A stretch of DNA of 10,557 bases from an uncultured Bacteroides sp. (GTDB lineage Bacteria > Bacteroidota > Bacteroidia > Bacteroidales > Bacteroidaceae), in contig NZ_CABUHK010000122.1 in NCBI RefSeq assembly GCF_902491285.1, forward strand, positions 1-10,557. The letters run 5' to 3'. The notes below the pieces were generated by a model. The model was given only the letters and a program-made list of their open reading frames with translations, searched no databases and was not told the origin of the DNA. Both the position numbers and the translations under genes were made by a program. The number at the start of each line of letters is the position of its first letter. Positions within the stretch are counted from its first letter, which is position 1. Below, one piece after another: positions 1-6,049 of the stretch.

Positions 1-53
1 CTCGTCACGCCGATGGTACTGCGTAACAGTGGGAGAGTAGGTAGCCGCCGTTT
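1..53 (+). rRNA. rrf: 5S ribosomal RNA, 3' end (partial)
   Basis: The window opens inside a 5S rRNA. The segment contains the typical 3'-half pattern with GGTACTGCGTAACAGTGGGA followed by GAGAGTAGGTAGCCGCCG, which closes the terminal helix of Bacteroidota 5S rRNA. The 5' half lies upstream of the window. A rho-independent terminator follows at once, so this is the end of an rRNA operon. The exact 3' base is uncertain by a few positions. Confidence 0.88.
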
Positions 54-61
54 TTGAAGAG

Positions 62-101
62 TCCCCTTGATTCATTAAGAGTCAAGGGGATTTCTGTTTT
101 T
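62..101 (+). terminator. rho-independent terminator of the rRNA operon
   Basis: A perfect 9-bp stem, TCCCCTTGA (62-70) with TCAAGGGGA (82-90), has an 11-nt loop and is followed by a T-rich tract (91-101). It begins about 9 bases after the 5S rRNA end, which fits transcription termination of the rRNA operon. It also isolates the downstream kdp genes from rRNA transcription. Confidence 0.85.
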
Positions 102-158
102 ATACACCTCATGGTTCGCTAGATACACATCCTATTTTCCTCTATATACTTCGTATTC

Positions 159-293
159 GTACGGAAATGAACTAAATTATAAATAAAGGATTAGGCACGG
201 ATTACACGGATTAACACGGTTTCTTTGCGTAAACATTACACTAAAACCGTGAAATCCGTGTAATCCGTGCCTAAAAGATATTCATTTCTGTAC
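159..293. repeat. long imperfect palindromic intergenic element (MITE- or REP-like)
   Basis: Two long arms face each other: 191-222 and 244-274 match over about 31 bases, with one small TT-versus-A difference. They are separated by a 21-nt loop. An outer pair, 159-171 and 281-293, matches at 12 of 13 positions, so the palindrome spans about 135 bp. Each inner arm is built of short CACGG/CCGTG units at 9-10 bp spacing (CACGGATTA occurs twice in tandem). No ORF lies inside. I see no clear target-site duplication. It may be a dispersed non-autonomous element or a REP-like repeat; as RNA it would form a stable hairpin. Bases 102-158, between the rRNA terminator and this element, hold nothing I can recognise. 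Confidence 0.7.
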
Positions 294-313
294 CGTATAA
301 CTTCTATATAACT

Positions 314-349
314 TTTCAAAATAGCATAACCCTTTCAAAATGGTAGGGT
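314..349. promoter_or_regulatory. possible upstream activator site (direct and inverted repeats)
   Basis: Two direct repeats, TTTCAAAATAG (314-324) and TTTCAAAATGG (333-343), lie 19 bp apart. The second is enclosed by the inverted pair ACCCT (329-333) and AGGGT (345-349). The block sits about 80-110 bp upstream of the predicted -24 element, a normal distance for an enhancer-binding protein site of a sigma-54 promoter. The sequence is AT-rich, so chance repeats are possible and the assignment is tentative. Confidence 0.3.
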
Positions 350-390
350 ATTTCTTTCATTCTTATAACTATCTCTTCTTTTTATTGTAT

Positions 391-409
391 TGTAAATCAA
401 TTCTTTACA
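391..409. promoter_or_regulatory. inverted repeat upstream of the kdp promoter, possible operator
   Basis: TGTAAA (391-396) and TTTACA (404-409) form a perfect 6-bp inverted repeat with a 7-bp spacer. It is centred about 52 bp upstream of the predicted transcription start. The size and position suit a dimeric regulator. Which protein would bind cannot be told from the sequence. Confidence 0.3.
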
Positions 410-425
410 TCTGTATCCCTTTTTC

Positions 426-441
426 TGGCACACCTTTGGCA
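426..441 (+). promoter_or_regulatory. sigma-54 (-24/-12) promoter of the kdp operon
   Basis: TGGCAC at 426-431 and TGGCA at 437-441 place GG (427-428) and GC (439-440) at the exact spacing of the RpoN consensus YTGGCACGNNNNTTGCW. Eleven of the 13 defined positions match, counting C425; the mismatches are A432 for G and G438 for T. The predicted start, about 12 bp past the GC, is near 452, leaving a leader of roughly 42 nt before the first small ORF at 494. I see no convincing Bacteroides housekeeping promoter nearby; the closest is a weak TACATCTG at 406-413. Sigma-54 transcription needs an NtrC-type ATPase activator, which implies tight on/off control of the operon. Confidence 0.65.
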
Positions 442-453
442 TTATATCCGGTA

Positions 454-469
454 AATAATTAGAATTATT
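454..469. promoter_or_regulatory. AT-rich palindrome at the predicted transcription start
   Basis: AATAATT (454-460) and AATTATT (463-469) form a perfect 7-bp inverted repeat with a 2-bp centre. It lies just downstream of the predicted start near 452 and could be a repressor site. The composition is entirely A/T apart from one central G, so chance occurrence is possible. Confidence 0.25.
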
Positions 470-493
470 AATCCATTTAAAAAGGTAAAAAAC

Positions 494-589
494 ATGGGAA
501 TAACATTATCATTTATTTTCTGCCTGTTGAGCGGCTTCGCTTGCTTTTGGCTATTTGGGAAATCTATAGATTGGTTTGAGAATATTTAA
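494..589 (+). CDS. 31-residue hydrophobic microprotein at the head of the kdp operon
   Basis: A short ORF encodes a 31-residue peptide that starts MGITLSFIFCLL and ends SIDWFENI. Residues 4-21 form one likely membrane span rich in Phe, Leu and Cys; the C-terminal tail carries Lys, Asp, Trp and Glu. It differs from KdpF, which follows 20 bases later. Translation is supported by the start context: AAGGTAAAA at 482-490 also occurs at 705-713 before kdpA, at nearly the same distance from the ATG. It lies between the sigma-54 promoter and kdpF, so it should be co-transcribed with the pump. I do not recognise a family. It could be an extra small subunit, a regulator of the pump, or a leader peptide. 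The function is unknown. Confidence 0.6.
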   Translation: MGITLSFIFCLLSGFACFWLFGKSIDWFENI

Positions 590-609
590 AAGAAAAGGAG
601 AATTGACTT

Positions 610-690
610 ATGTACACAATACTATTTGTATTAGGCATTGCAATCTTCGGTTATTTGATGTATGTGCTCATCAAACCGGAAAAGTTTTAA
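610..690 (+). CDS. kdpF: KdpF, small subunit of the K+-transporting ATPase
   Basis: The 26-residue product, starting MYTILFVLGIAIFGYLMYVL and ending IKPEKF, is a single membrane span. Its C-terminal pattern GYLxYxLIxxExF matches E. coli KdpF (29 residues). In E. coli this peptide sits in the membrane against KdpA and stabilises the KdpABC complex. A good Shine-Dalgarno sequence, AAGGAG at 595-600, lies 9 bases before the ATG. kdpA begins 25 bases downstream, the usual gene order. Confidence 0.88.
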   Translation: MYTILFVLGIAIFGYLMYVLIKPEKF

Positions 691-715
691 GTTATACACA
701 GTTTAAGGTAAAAGT

Positions 716-2422
716 ATGAATACAGAAATTTTAGGTGTAGTTGCGCAGATTGCCTTGATGGTAATCCTTGCTTATCCACTGGGAAAATATATAGCCAAAG
801 TCTACAAAGGAGAAAAGACTTGGTCGGACTTTATGGCTCCTATTGAAAGGGTGATTTACAAAGTATGTGGAATCAACCCTAATGAAGAAATGAACTGGAA
901 GCAGTTCTTGAAAGCTCTGTTAATATTGAACGCTTTTTGGTTCTTCTGGGGTATGGTATTATTGGTATCGCAAGGATGGTTGCCTCTCAATCCGGATGGC
1001 AACGGCCCACAGTCGCCTGACCAGGCATTCAATACATGTATCAGTTTTATGGTCAACTGTAACTTGCAGCATTATAGCGGTGAAAGCGGATTGACTTACT
1101 TTACACAATTGTTTGTTGTCATGCTCTTCCAGTTTATTACTGCTGCAACAGGTATGGCGGCCATGGCAGGAATTATGAAGAGTATCGCCGCAAAGACGAC
1201 ACAAACAATCGGTAACTTTTGGCAGTTTCTCGTAGTAAGCTGTACACGTATCTTGTTGCCGCTTTCTCTGATTGTAGGTTTTGTCTTGATTCTTCAGGGA
1301 GTGCCGATGGGATTTGACGGAAAGATGCAAGTAACCACTCTTGAAGGGCAGGAACAAATGATTTCTCAGGGACCTACGGCTGCAATTGTTCCTATTAAAC
1401 AATTGGGTACGAACGGCGGCGGCTACTTCGGTGTAAACTCATCCCATCCGTTGGAAAACCCGACTTATCTTACGAATATGGTAGAGTGTTGGTCGATTCT
1501 GATTATTCCGATGGCGATGGTACTTGCGTTGGGCTTCTATACACGAAGAAGAAAATTGGGATATACTATTTTCGGAGTGATGCTTTTTGCCTATTTGGCA
1601 GGTGTCTGCATTAATGTGAATCAGGAGATGGGCGGCAATCCTCGTATTGATGCTATGGGAATCAGTCAGGATAATGGTGCGATGGAAGGAAAAGAAGTGC
1701 GGTTGGGCGCCGGAGCAACGGCTTTGTGGAGTGTGACTACTACTGTAACTTCCAATGGTTCAGTGAATGGGATGCATGATTCTACCATGCCGCTGTCAGG
1801 AATGGTTGAAATGCTGAATATGCAGATTAATACCTGGTTTGGCGGTGTCGGTGTAGGATGGATGAATTACTACACCTTTATCATTATAGCCGTCTTTATC
1901 AGTGGGCTGATGGTAGGGCGTACGCCGGAATTTCTCGGAAAGAAAGTGGAAGCCCGCGAAATGAAAATCGCTACGATTGTCGCTTTGCTCCATCCGTTTG
2001 TGATATTGGTATTTACCGCTTTATCGTCTTATCTCTATACGCATCATCCCGATTTTGTACAAAGTGAGGGTGGGTGGCTCAATAACTTAGGTTTTCATGG
2101 ATTGAGCGAGCAGCTTTATGAATATACTTCTTGTGCTGCTAATAACGGTTCAGGCTTTGAAGGCTTGGGAGACAATACGTATTTCTGGAATTATACTTGT
2201 GGTATTGTGTTGATTCTAAGTCGCTTTATACCTATCATCGGACAGGTTGCCATTGCCGGCTTGCTGGCTCAAAAGAAATTTATACCGGAAAGTGCCGGAA
2301 CGTTAAAGACAGATACAGTGACTTTTGGAGTGATGACTTTTGCAGTTATCTTCATTATTGCCGCCCTGTCGTTCTTCCCGGTACACGCATTGAGTACGAT
2401 TGCTGAACATTTAAGTTTGTAA
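716..2422 (+). CDS. kdpA: KdpA, K+-binding channel-like subunit of the Kdp ATPase
   Basis: The 568-residue product, close to the 557 of E. coli, is a polytopic inner-membrane protein of the superfamily of K+ transporters. It binds K+ on the outer side and passes it through an intramembrane tunnel to KdpB. Four selectivity-filter loops are visible: VNCN (residues 113-116) followed by HYSGES, GTNGGG (231-236) followed by NSSHPLENP, TSNG (345-348) and NNGSG (476-480). The GTNGGG loop contains the Gly at the position of E. coli G232, known for K+ selectivity. The ATG is preceded by AAGG at 705-708. kdpB starts 18 bases after the stop, so the two are co-transcribed. No truncation or missing filter residue is seen. 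Confidence 0.97.
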   Translation: MNTEILGVVAQIALMVILAYPLGKYIAKVYKGEKTWSDFMAPIERVIYKVCGINPNEEMNWKQFLKALLILNAFWFFWGMVLLVSQGWLPLNPDGNGPQSPDQAFNTCISFMVNCNLQHYSGESGLTYFTQLFVVMLFQFITAATGMAAMAGIMKSIAAKTTQTIGNFWQFLVVSCTRILLPLSLIVGFVLILQGVPMGFDGKMQVTTLEGQEQMISQGPTAAIVPIKQLGTNGGGYFGVNSSHPLENPTYLTNMVECWSILIIPMAMVLALGFYTRRRKLGYTIFGVMLFAYLAGVCINVNQEMGGNPRIDAMGISQDNGAMEGKEVRLGAGATALWSVTTTVTSNGSVNGMHDSTMPLSGMVEMLNMQINTWFGGVGVGWMNYYTFIIIAVFISGLMVGRTPEFLGKKVEAREMKIATIVALLHPFVILVFTALSSYLYTHHPDFVQSEGGWLNNLGFHGLSEQLYEYTSCAANNGSGFEGLGDNTYFWNYTCGIVLILSRFIPIIGQVAIAGLLAQKKFIPESAGTLKTDTVTFGVMTFAVIFIIAALSFFPVHALSTIAEHLSL

Positions 2423-2440
2423 TTCTGAATTAGAGAAGAT

Positions 2441-4474
2441 ATGAAAAATAATAAATCAGCTTCTTTGTTTCCAAAGGAGCAAGTTATAGAAAGTCTGAAA
2501 CAATCATTCGTGAAACTGAATCCGCGAATGATGATAAAGAATCCGATTATGTTTACGGTAGAAGTGGCTACGGCGGTGATGCTGTTCGTTACGCTCTACT
2601 CTATCGTAAATCCCTCGCAGGGGGCGTTCGGTTATAACATTGCTGTATTTTTTATCCTGTTCATCACTTTGTTGTTTGCCAATTTTGCCGAAGCCATCGC
2701 CGAAGCGCGTGGTAAGGCACAAGCCGACAGCTTGCGCAAGACTCGTGAAGAGACTCCGGCGAAGAAGGTGGAAGGAAGTAAAATCAGTATCGTAAGTTCT
2801 TCACAACTGAAGAAAGGCGATGTGTTTGTTTGCGAAGCCGGAGATGTAATCCCTTCGGATGGTGAAATCATCGAGGGATTGGCTTCTATCGACGAGAGTG
2901 CCATCACCGGCGAATCCGCTCCGGTGATCCGTGAAGCAGGAGGAGACAAGAGTTCTGTTACGGGGGGGACGAAAGTGCTGTCCGACCATATAAAAGTAAT
3001 GGTGACTACGCAGCCGGGAGAAAGTTTTCTGGATAAGATGATTGCATTGGTGGAAGGTGCATCTCGTCAGAAAACACCGAATGAGATAGCATTGACTATT
3101 CTGTTGGCAGGTTTCACACTCGTTTTCGTCATTGTGTGTGTGACGTTGAAGCCGTTTGCCGATTATAGCAATACTGTCATCACCATTGCTTCTTTGATAT
3201 CTCTGTTTGTGTGTCTGATTCCGACAACTATCGGTGGACTCCTTTCCGCTATCGGTATTGCCGGAATGGATCGCGCCCTTCGTGCGAACGTAATCACTAA
3301 ATCCGGTAAAGCGGTAGAGACTGCCGGAGATATTGACACATTGCTGCTCGATAAAACGGGTACAATCACTATCGGTAACCGTAAAGCAACCCGCTTCCAT
3401 ACGGCTCCGGGCATCGAACTGCATGACTTTGTGGAAACCTGCCTGCTTTCTTCCCTCTCGGATGAAACGCCGGAAGGAAAATCAATCGTAGAACTGGGAC
3501 GCGAATCGGGTATCCGTATGCGTAGCCTGAATACGGCAGGTGCGCACATGATTAAGTTTACGGCGGAAACCAAATGTTCCGGTGTCAATTTGGCTGATGG
3601 CACGCAAATCCGTAAAGGTGCTTTCGATGCTATCCGTAAGATGGTGGAGAGTGCCGGAAATAAGTTCCCGAAGGAAGTGGAAGAGGTGATTTCTGCTATT
3701 TCAAACAACGGTGGTACTCCGCTGGTGGTGTGTGTAAATCATAAAGTAGTGGGTGTTATCGAATTGCAGGATATTATCAAACCGGGTATTCAGGAACGTT
3801 TCGAACGTCTGCGCAAGATGGGAGTGAAGACGGTGATGGTGACCGGTGACAACCCGCTGACTGCCAAATATATCGCAGAAAAAGCCGGAGTCGATGATTT
3901 TATCGCCGAAGCCAAGCCGGAAGACAAGATGGAATATATCAAGAAAGAACAGCAGGCGGGCAAACTGGTAGCAATGATGGGTGATGGTACGAATGACGCT
4001 CCGGCTTTGGCACAGGCCAATGTAGGAGTAGCTATGAACAGCGGTACGCAGGCTGCCAAGGAAGCCGGTAATATGGTCGATTTGGATAATGACCCGACGA
4101 AGCTGATTGAGATTGTGGAAATAGGCAAGCAGTTGTTAATGACGCGCGGCACACTGACTACATTCTCTATCGCCAATGACGTGGCTAAGTATTTCGCCAT
4201 CGTCCCGGCCTTGTTTATGGTTGCCATTCCCGAATTGGCTGCTCTGAATATCATGCACCTGCATAGTCCTGAAAGCGCGATTCTTTCGGCCGTTATCTTT
4301 AACGCGATAATCATTCCGATTCTGATTCCGTTGGCTTTGAAGGGCGTGCAATACAAGCCGATAGGTGCAAGTGCCTTGCTGCGCCGCAATCTGTTGATTT
4401 ACGGTGTGGGCGGTGTGATTGTTCCTTTTGTCGGAATCAAATTGATTGATTTATTGGTAGGTTTATTCTTTTAA
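2441..4474 (+). CDS. kdpB: KdpB, P-type ATPase subunit of the Kdp K+ pump
   Basis: The 677-residue product (E. coli 682) is the catalytic subunit that hydrolyses ATP to drive K+ uptake. The actuator-domain TGES is at residues 156-159; the phosphorylated Asp is D304 in DKTGT (304-308); the hinge motifs VTGDNP and [10 protein letters not shown] follow. The membrane motif PTTIGG (261-266) and the D580/K583 pair (NDVAK) correspond to E. coli D583/K586, which couple ion movement to ATP use. S159 of TGES corresponds to E. coli S162, whose phosphorylation inhibits the pump when K+ is plentiful, so that brake may exist here. A run of seven G (2962-2968) lies within the coding sequence. kdpC begins 16 bases after the stop. 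Confidence 0.97.
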   Translation: MKNNKSASLFPKEQVIESLKQSFVKLNPRMMIKNPIMFTVEVATAVMLFVTLYSIVNPSQGAFGYNIAVFFILFITLLFANFAEAIAEARGKAQADSLRKTREETPAKKVEGSKISIVSSSQLKKGDVFVCEAGDVIPSDGEIIEGLASIDESAITGESAPVIREAGGDKSSVTGGTKVLSDHIKVMVTTQPGESFLDKMIALVEGASRQKTPNEIALTILLAGFTLVFVIVCVTLKPFADYSNTVITIASLISLFVCLIPTTIGGLLSAIGIAGMDRALRANVITKSGKAVETAGDIDTLLLDKTGTITIGNRKATRFHTAPGIELHDFVETCLLSSLSDETPEGKSIVELGRESGIRMRSLNTAGAHMIKFTAETKCSGVNLADGTQIRKGAFDAIRKMVESAGNKFPKEVEEVISAISNNGGTPLVVCVNHKVVGVIELQDIIKPGIQERFERLRKMGVKTVMVTGDNPLTAKYIAEKAGVDDFIAEAKPEDKMEYIKKEQQAGKLVAMMGDGTNDAPALAQANVGVAMNSGTQAAKEAGNMVDLDNDPTKLIEIVEIGKQLLMTRGTLTTFSIANDVAKYFAIVPALFMVAIPELAALNIMHLHSPESAILSAVIFNAIIIPILIPLALKGVQYKPIGASALLRRNLLIYGVGGVIVPFVGIKLIDLLVGLFF

Positions 4475-4490
4475 TTAAAAAACGATAGCA

Positions 4491-5060
4491 ATGAAAACTT
4501 TATTGAAGTCATTAAAAATAACACTTGTTTTCTGTGTCTTTTTCTCTGTGTTCTATATCCTTGTCCTGTGGCTGTTTGCGCAGGTGGCAGGGCCTAATAA
4601 GGGAAATGCCGAAGTGGCTACATTGGACGGCAAAGTTGTGGGGGCAGCCAATGTCGGTCAGATGTTTACAAAGGATATTTATTTTTGGGGACGACCTTCC
4701 TGTGCGGGCGACGGATATGATGCTACCAGTTCATCGGGTAGTAATAAAGGGGTGACGAATCCCGAATATCTGTCTGAAGTGGAAGCGCGTATAGATACTT
4801 TTCTGGTGCATCACCCTTATCTGAGCCGGCGGGAAGTGCCCGCCGAAATGGTAACGGCAAGTGCTTCCGGACTTGACCCGGATATAACTCCCGAATGTGC
4901 TTATGTACAAGTGAAGCGGGTGGCGCAGGCTCGCGGGCTGACAGAGCACCAGGTGAAAGAGATTGTTGACAAGAGTGTGGAAAAGCCATTTCTAGGTCTT
5001 TTTGGAACGGAGAAAGTGAATGTGCTGAAACTGAATATTGCACTTGAAGAAAAACATTGA
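4491..5060 (+). CDS. kdpC: KdpC, accessory subunit of the Kdp K+ pump
   Basis: The 189-residue product (E. coli 190) has one N-terminal membrane span (about residues 8-31) and a periplasmic domain. Family signatures are FWGRPS near residue 65, an SSGSNKGVTNPEY segment, and VTASASGLDPDIT near residue 122. KdpC binds to KdpA and KdpB and is needed for a working complex; proposed roles include raising nucleotide or K+ affinity. The start follows kdpB by 16 bases, after an A-rich stretch. A structured spacer of about 130 bases separates it from the next gene, the largest gap so far in the cluster. Confidence 0.95.
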   Translation: MKTLLKSLKITLVFCVFFSVFYILVLWLFAQVAGPNKGNAEVATLDGKVVGAANVGQMFTKDIYFWGRPSCAGDGYDATSSSGSNKGVTNPEYLSEVEARIDTFLVHHPYLSRREVPAEMVTASASGLDPDITPECAYVQVKRVAQARGLTEHQVKEIVDKSVEKPFLGLFGTEKVNVLKLNIALEEKH

Positions 5061-5075
5061 TAAGTGATGAACCAT

Positions 5076-5160
5076 GAGCAGCGTTCCTGTCCGAATCGTC
5101 CGGGTGCATTTCCGGCGATTCAAATAAAAACAGGGATGGACAGGGCGCTGCTCTTTTCTT
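5076..5160 (+). promoter_or_regulatory. large stem-loop between kdpC and the porin gene (terminator or attenuator candidate)
   Basis: An outer stem pairs GAGCAGCG (5076-5083) with CGCTGCTC (5146-5153) and continues with CCTGTCC (5086-5092) against GGACAGG (5138-5144). A second hairpin sits inside: GAATCG (5093-5098) with CGATTC (5116-5121), extended by CCGG (5100-5103) with CCGG (5112-5115). A near-copy of the right arm at 5130-5135 (ACAGGG) offers an alternative partner. A short T-rich tail, TTTTCTT, follows. It could lower expression of downstream genes, mark an mRNA processing point, or protect the kdpFABC message. Confidence 0.6.
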
Positions 5161-5191
5161 AGAAACATAAAATAGAATTAGAAAAAAGAGT

Positions 5192-5959
5192 ATGAAGAAT
5201 TATTTAAGCAAAAAGTATTTTTCAGGAGCAGCCGTTGTGGCAGCTATATGTATGTTGACGGCAAATACGGCAAAAGCGCAAGAATTTACCGTACAGGGGG
5301 ATATTGTCAGTTCCTATGTTTGGAGAGGGTATTATCAGGGCGGTGGTGCTGCCTTCCAGCCGACTTTAGGATTCGGCATCGGTAATTTCTATATCGGTGC
5401 CTGGGGTTCTACCAATTTCAATGGTGGTAAGAAAGAGCTGGATTTATCCGCTTCCTATACATTCGGGGAGAATGGTCCCACGCTTTTTTTGACTGATTAT
5501 TGGTGGAAAGGAGAAGCGGATCCGTCAGATGAAAGGAATAAATATTTCAACTACAACGCGCACGAAACGAATCACTTCTTTGAAGCCGGATTATCTTATA
5601 CCTTGCCGATAGAAAGATTCCCGTTATCTGTTGCCTGGTACACCATGTTTGCAGGTGCCGACAAGAGGTATGACGCGGAAGGGGAAGAGAAGAATAATTA
5701 TTCTTCTTATGTCGAACTGAACTATCCGTTTGTGGTGAAATCCTGCAATCTGAATCTGACCTGCGGATTTTTACCTTATCAGACGAATACAATTTATAAT
5801 CTTCCTAACAGTGGCTTCGCTGTTACGAACATAGCTTTGAAGGCCATGAAAGATATAAAAATTAACGATAATTTTTCATTACCTATATTTGTCCAGGGAA
5901 TTTGGAATCCACGATATGAAGATGCATATCTTGTATTTGGCCTGACTTTAAGGCCCTGA
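5192..5959 (+). CDS. TorF-like (Gcw_chp) outer-membrane beta-barrel protein
   Basis: The 255-residue product has a signal peptide, with a basic start, a hydrophobic core at about residues 11-24 and an AKAQ site near 27-30. The mature part begins with a segment around YVWRG (42-46), followed by alternating short strands such as FYIGAWGSTNF and ELDLSASYTF. This pattern fits the TorF/Gcw_chp putative porin family (PF09694). The protein ends in a strand-like YLVFGLTLRP, typical of the closing strand of a barrel. It lies between kdpC and the sensor genes, so it may be an outer-membrane channel or binding protein linked to K+ uptake. The K+ link is inferred from position only. Cys20 does not sit in a proper lipobox, so I do not call it a lipoprotein. 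Confidence 0.7.
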   Translation: MKNYLSKKYFSGAAVVAAICMLTANTAKAQEFTVQGDIVSSYVWRGYYQGGGAAFQPTLGFGIGNFYIGAWGSTNFNGGKKELDLSASYTFGENGPTLFLTDYWWKGEADPSDERNKYFNYNAHETNHFFEAGLSYTLPIERFPLSVAWYTMFAGADKRYDAEGEEKNNYSSYVELNYPFVVKSCNLNLTCGFLPYQTNTIYNLPNSGFAVTNIALKAMKDIKINDNFSLPIFVQGIWNPRYEDAYLVFGLTLRP

Positions 5960-5989
5960 ATTAAACTCATGAATTTTTAGTGTGTAAAG

Positions 5990-6022
5990 AACCCGTGGGA
6001 GTCGTGAAGATTGCCACGGGTT
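5990..6022 (+). promoter_or_regulatory. intercistronic hairpin upstream of the KdpD-type sensor gene
   Basis: AACCCGTGG (5990-5998) pairs perfectly with CCACGGGTT (6014-6022) around a 15-nt loop. An A-rich stretch follows, with no T-run, so it is a poor intrinsic terminator in this direction. It may be an mRNA-stability or processing element separating the transporter part from the sensor part of the cluster. Confidence 0.55.
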
Positions 6023-6049
6023 AGGATATAAAAAAACAGATTGGAAAAA

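Noticed and set aside
191..274. CRISPR-like array because of repeated CACGGATTA/CCGTGTAAT units
   Set aside because: The repeats are inverted arms with no unique spacers of even length, and no cas genes are nearby.
406..413. Housekeeping Bacteroides -7 element TACATCTG upstream of kdp
   Set aside because: It departs from TAnnTTTG and its best -33 partner (ATTG 384-387) is 18 bp away; the sigma-54 match is stronger and better placed.
494..589. Calling the first small ORF KdpF
   Set aside because: The second small ORF (610-690) matches the KdpF C-terminal pattern GYLxYxLIxxExF; the first does not.
2801..3708. Long open frames on the minus strand inside kdpB (181 and 207 codons)
   Set aside because: They lie wholly opposite conserved KdpB motifs, have low-complexity or unlikely protein composition, and have no promoter or ribosome site; they are codon-bias shadows.
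5192..5281. Lipoprotein signal in the porin gene (Cys20)
   Set aside because: The residues before the Cys (VAAI) do not fit a lipobox, and an AKAQ signal peptidase I site follows.
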